A stretch of 51,969 nt of DNA from Gammaproteobacteria bacterium (GTDB lineage: Bacteria; Pseudomonadota; Gammaproteobacteria; Eutrophobiales; Eutrophobiaceae). The first letter of the stretch is position 1; every line of letters begins with the position of its first letter. The notes below the pieces were generated by a model. The model did not search any database. It was not told the origin of the DNA and worked only from the letters and a program-made list of their open reading frames with translations. The DNA is taken from contig JANQJZ010000020.1 in NCBI GenBank assembly GCA_028281365.1, positions 1 to 51,969 of the forward strand. Reading direction: 5' to 3'. A program made the translations under genes and the position numbers. Below, piece by piece: positions 49,951 to 51,969 of the stretch.

Positions 49951-51969
49951 ATGTTGCGTTTTGCTTTTAATTTTCTCCTTTCGTTACTGGTCCTCGGCAT
50001 AATTACTATAGTCATAGTGTCATGGTACATCCTGCCAGGACTGCCAGATATCGAGACTTTGAAAGACGTAAAGATGCAGGTTCCACTGCGTGTTTATAGC
50101 TCTGATCTATCGTTAATCGCGGAATTTGGTGAAAAACGACGTACACCTATTGAGATTGATAATGTACCGAAACAGATGGTCGAAGCCTTTTTGGCAGCGG
50201 AAGATGATCGTTTTTATATACACCCCGGTGTTGACTGGCAAGGCATTGCAAGAGCCGCTTATTCATTAATCAAAACCGGTTCAAAAAAACAGGGTGGTAG
50301 TACTATCACTATGCAGGTCGCGAGAAATTTCTTTTTAAGCCGTGAAAAAACCTATTTAAGAAAGTTAAACGAAATATTTCTTGCCTTAAAAATTGAAAGA
50401 GAACTTGGTAAGGATGACATTCTTGAACTTTATCTAAATAAAATTTATCTCGGCCAAAGGGCTTATGGTGTTGCTGCTGCTGCCCAGGTTTATTATGGCA
50501 CTGATATTAATTCCCTTTCATTACCACAAATCGCAATGATTGCAGGTTTACCCAAGGCACCGTCTACAACAAACCCGATCAGTAATCCTGAACGTGCCCT
50601 GGTACGACGTGAATATGTTTTACAGAGAATGTTAACGCTTGCTTATATTAGTGAAGAAGAATATCAAGCTGCGAATAGTTCATCTATTACTGCATCTTTG
50701 CATACAGCGTCGATTGATATCGAAGCACCTTATATTGCAGAGATGGTAAGGAGTGAGTTAATTGAACAACAAGGTGACATCGCTTATAGCAGTGGGCTTG
50801 TTGTTACAACGACCATTCTGGATAGAAATCAAAATGCTGCTAATCAGGCTTTAAGAAATGCACTCCTTGCCTATGATAAAAGGCATGGCTATAGAGGACC
50901 TGAAAGTCAAATCGATTATGATTTTTCATTAGAAGAAAAAGACCTTGCTGTACTATTGGAAAGCTTTCCCGTTCTTGGCAGCTTATATCCTGCCTTGGTA
51001 ACTGGTGTCGACGAAAAATCAGTCAGCGCCTATATCACCGGTATTGGACAGATTGAAGTGTCATGGGAAGGTTTGAAATGGGCAAGAAAATATATTTCAG
51101 AAAACCGGCGTGGTGCTCAACCTAAAACTGCATCAGAAATTCTTAATATCGGCGACGTTATCCGTTTGCTTGAAACTGAAGAAGGTGGCTGGGCATTATC
51201 ACAGATCCCCGAAGTTGAAGGTGCTTTGGTTTCTCTAAACCCGAATAATGGTGCAACATTCGCATTAGTAGGTGGTTTTGATTTTTATAGAAATAAATTT
51301 AATCGTGTAACCCAGGCAAGAAGACAGCCCGGTTCAGGATTTAAACCTTTTATTTATTCAGCAGGTATTGCAGCAGGTAAGACAGCGGCATCAATTATTA
51401 ACGATGCACCAATCGTATTCGAAGATCCCGGTATTGAAGATGAGTGGCGCCCGGAGAATTACAGTAAAAAAAGTTATGGCCCAACACGATTACGTGAAGC
51501 ACTGACACATTCCCGTAATCTTGTCTCTATTAGATTACTACATGAAATTAGCGTGTCGTTTGCACTTGAGCATATACAAAAATTTGGCTTTAACATTGAA
51601 CAGCTTCCACAAAACCTGTCCTTATCACTAGGCAGTGCTGAATTAACGCTATGGGAAATGGCAAGAGCATATAGCGTGTTTGCCAATGGTGGTTTTCTTG
51701 TAGAACCTTATTTCATTGAACAAGTTAAAACATATGATGATGAAATTGTCTTTATGGCTGAACCTTTAACGATTTGTGCTGAATGTATTGAAGAAAGCGA
51801 AGAAGAAGAATCTAACCTGGCAGTAACTGACGAAACAGGAATTGTAACGGGTAATCTGGAATCATCCGAAATACTTACCGTTGATAATGATGCTGAGGAC
51901 ATGATGCAGGAAGAAAAAATGGTTTATGCACCCCGGGTTGTTGATGCTCAAAATATCTGGATCATGAAT
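49951..51969 (+). CDS. ponA: penicillin-binding protein 1A, 5' part
   Basis: 673 codons are open to the window end; the C-terminus with the KTG(T) motif lies outside. A membrane anchor at about 6-28 is followed by a glycosyltransferase domain with EDDRFYIHPGVD, GGSTITMQ, RKLNEIFLA and ILELYLNKIYLG, an OB-like insertion (about 320-410), and a transpeptidase with the nucleophile Ser in RQPGSGFKPF and the second motif SRN. It polymerises and cross-links peptidoglycan. No clear ribosome site precedes the ATG. Divergence from pilM is typical. PonA and MrcA are names for the same protein. Confidence 0.95.
   Translation, partial: MLRFAFNFLLSLLVLGIITIVIVSWYILPGLPDIETLKDVKMQVPLRVYSSDLSLIAEFGEKRRTPIEIDNVPKQMVEAFLAAEDDRFYIHPGVDWQGIARAAYSLIKTGSKKQGGSTITMQVARNFFLSREKTYLRKLNEIFLALKIERELGKDDILELYLNKIYLGQRAYGVAAAAQVYYGTDINSLSLPQIAMIAGLPKAPSTTNPISNPERALVRREYVLQRMLTLAYISEEEYQAANSSSITASLHTASIDIEAPYIAEMVRSELIEQQGDIAYSSGLVVTTTILDRNQNAANQALRNALLAYDKRHGYRGPESQIDYDFSLEEKDLAVLLESFPVLGSLYPALVTGVDEKSVSAYITGIGQIEVSWEGLKWARKYISENRRGAQPKTASEILNIGDVIRLLETEEGGWALSQIPEVEGALVSLNPNNGATFALVGGFDFYRNKFNRVTQARRQPGSGFKPFIYSAGIAAGKTAASIINDAPIVFEDPGIEDEWRPENYSKKSYGPTRLREALTHSRNLVSIRLLHEISVSFALEHIQKFGFNIEQLPQNLSLSLGSAELTLWEMARAYSVFANGGFLVEPYFIEQVKTYDDEIVFMAEPLTICAECIEESEEEESNLAVTDETGIVTGNLESSEILTVDNDAEDMMQEEKMVYAPRVVDAQNIWIMN

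Overview
The window is chromosomal DNA from a moderately AT-rich bacterium, most likely a gammaproteobacterium. The best evidence is the conserved right-hand block ponA (divergent) / pilMNOPQ / aroK-aroB / dGTPase-like / DamX-like SPOR protein / gltB-gltD, an order typical of that class. No genus can be named from sequence alone.

Layout. 1-972: the end of a YHS-domain gene with a strong terminator, a membrane-anchored DsrE-like protein and a tRNA-Cys(GCA). 989-13621: an accessory detoxification or redox region built from three LysR-plus-operon units (VOC/SDR/PPOX; HbpS/NTF2/AhpD/carbonic-anhydrase-like/SDR; GST/GST/bicupin), with a GGDEF-EAL protein between the first two. Each unit has a tRNA-Cys or tRNA-Cys-like sequence at its left edge. 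13688-26756: mostly small membrane or hypothetical genes with a lipase-maturation-factor fusion, an FMN hydroxy-acid oxidase with a DoxX protein, a patatin, a DUF1189 protein, a diguanylate cyclase, an exported PCMT, an NTF2 paralogue, and a PP2C phosphatase overlapping a ubiquitin-like protein. 26796-30323: a very AT-rich, translationally coupled pair, a DUF3696-type AAA ATPase and an unrecognised partner, followed by a gene-poor stretch; this looks like an acquired defence-type module. 30324-33864: a glutaredoxin fusion, a lipoprotein, a JmjC-like cupin, an alpha/beta hydrolase and a chalcone-isomerase-like protein. 34065-51969: the housekeeping block (glutamate synthase, cell division/SPOR, dGTPase-like, shikimate pathway, type IV pilus assembly, PBP1A).

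The most unusual signal is a pair of minus-strand elements (6181-6298 and 10445-10565). They fold as tRNA-Cys(GCA) cloverleaves with CCA-containing 3' ends, but the T-loop is replaced by about 55-60 nt of conserved structured sequence. Their anticodon stems differ from the ordinary tRNA-Cys at 899-972 by base-pair-preserving changes. Other second-look items are the ATPase/partner module, an in-frame TAG splitting a carbonic-anhydrase-like gene, three palindromic operators before a small membrane gene, helically phased T-tracts upstream of gltB, two promoters that predict leaderless mRNAs, and two SDRs lacking the canonical catalytic tyrosine.
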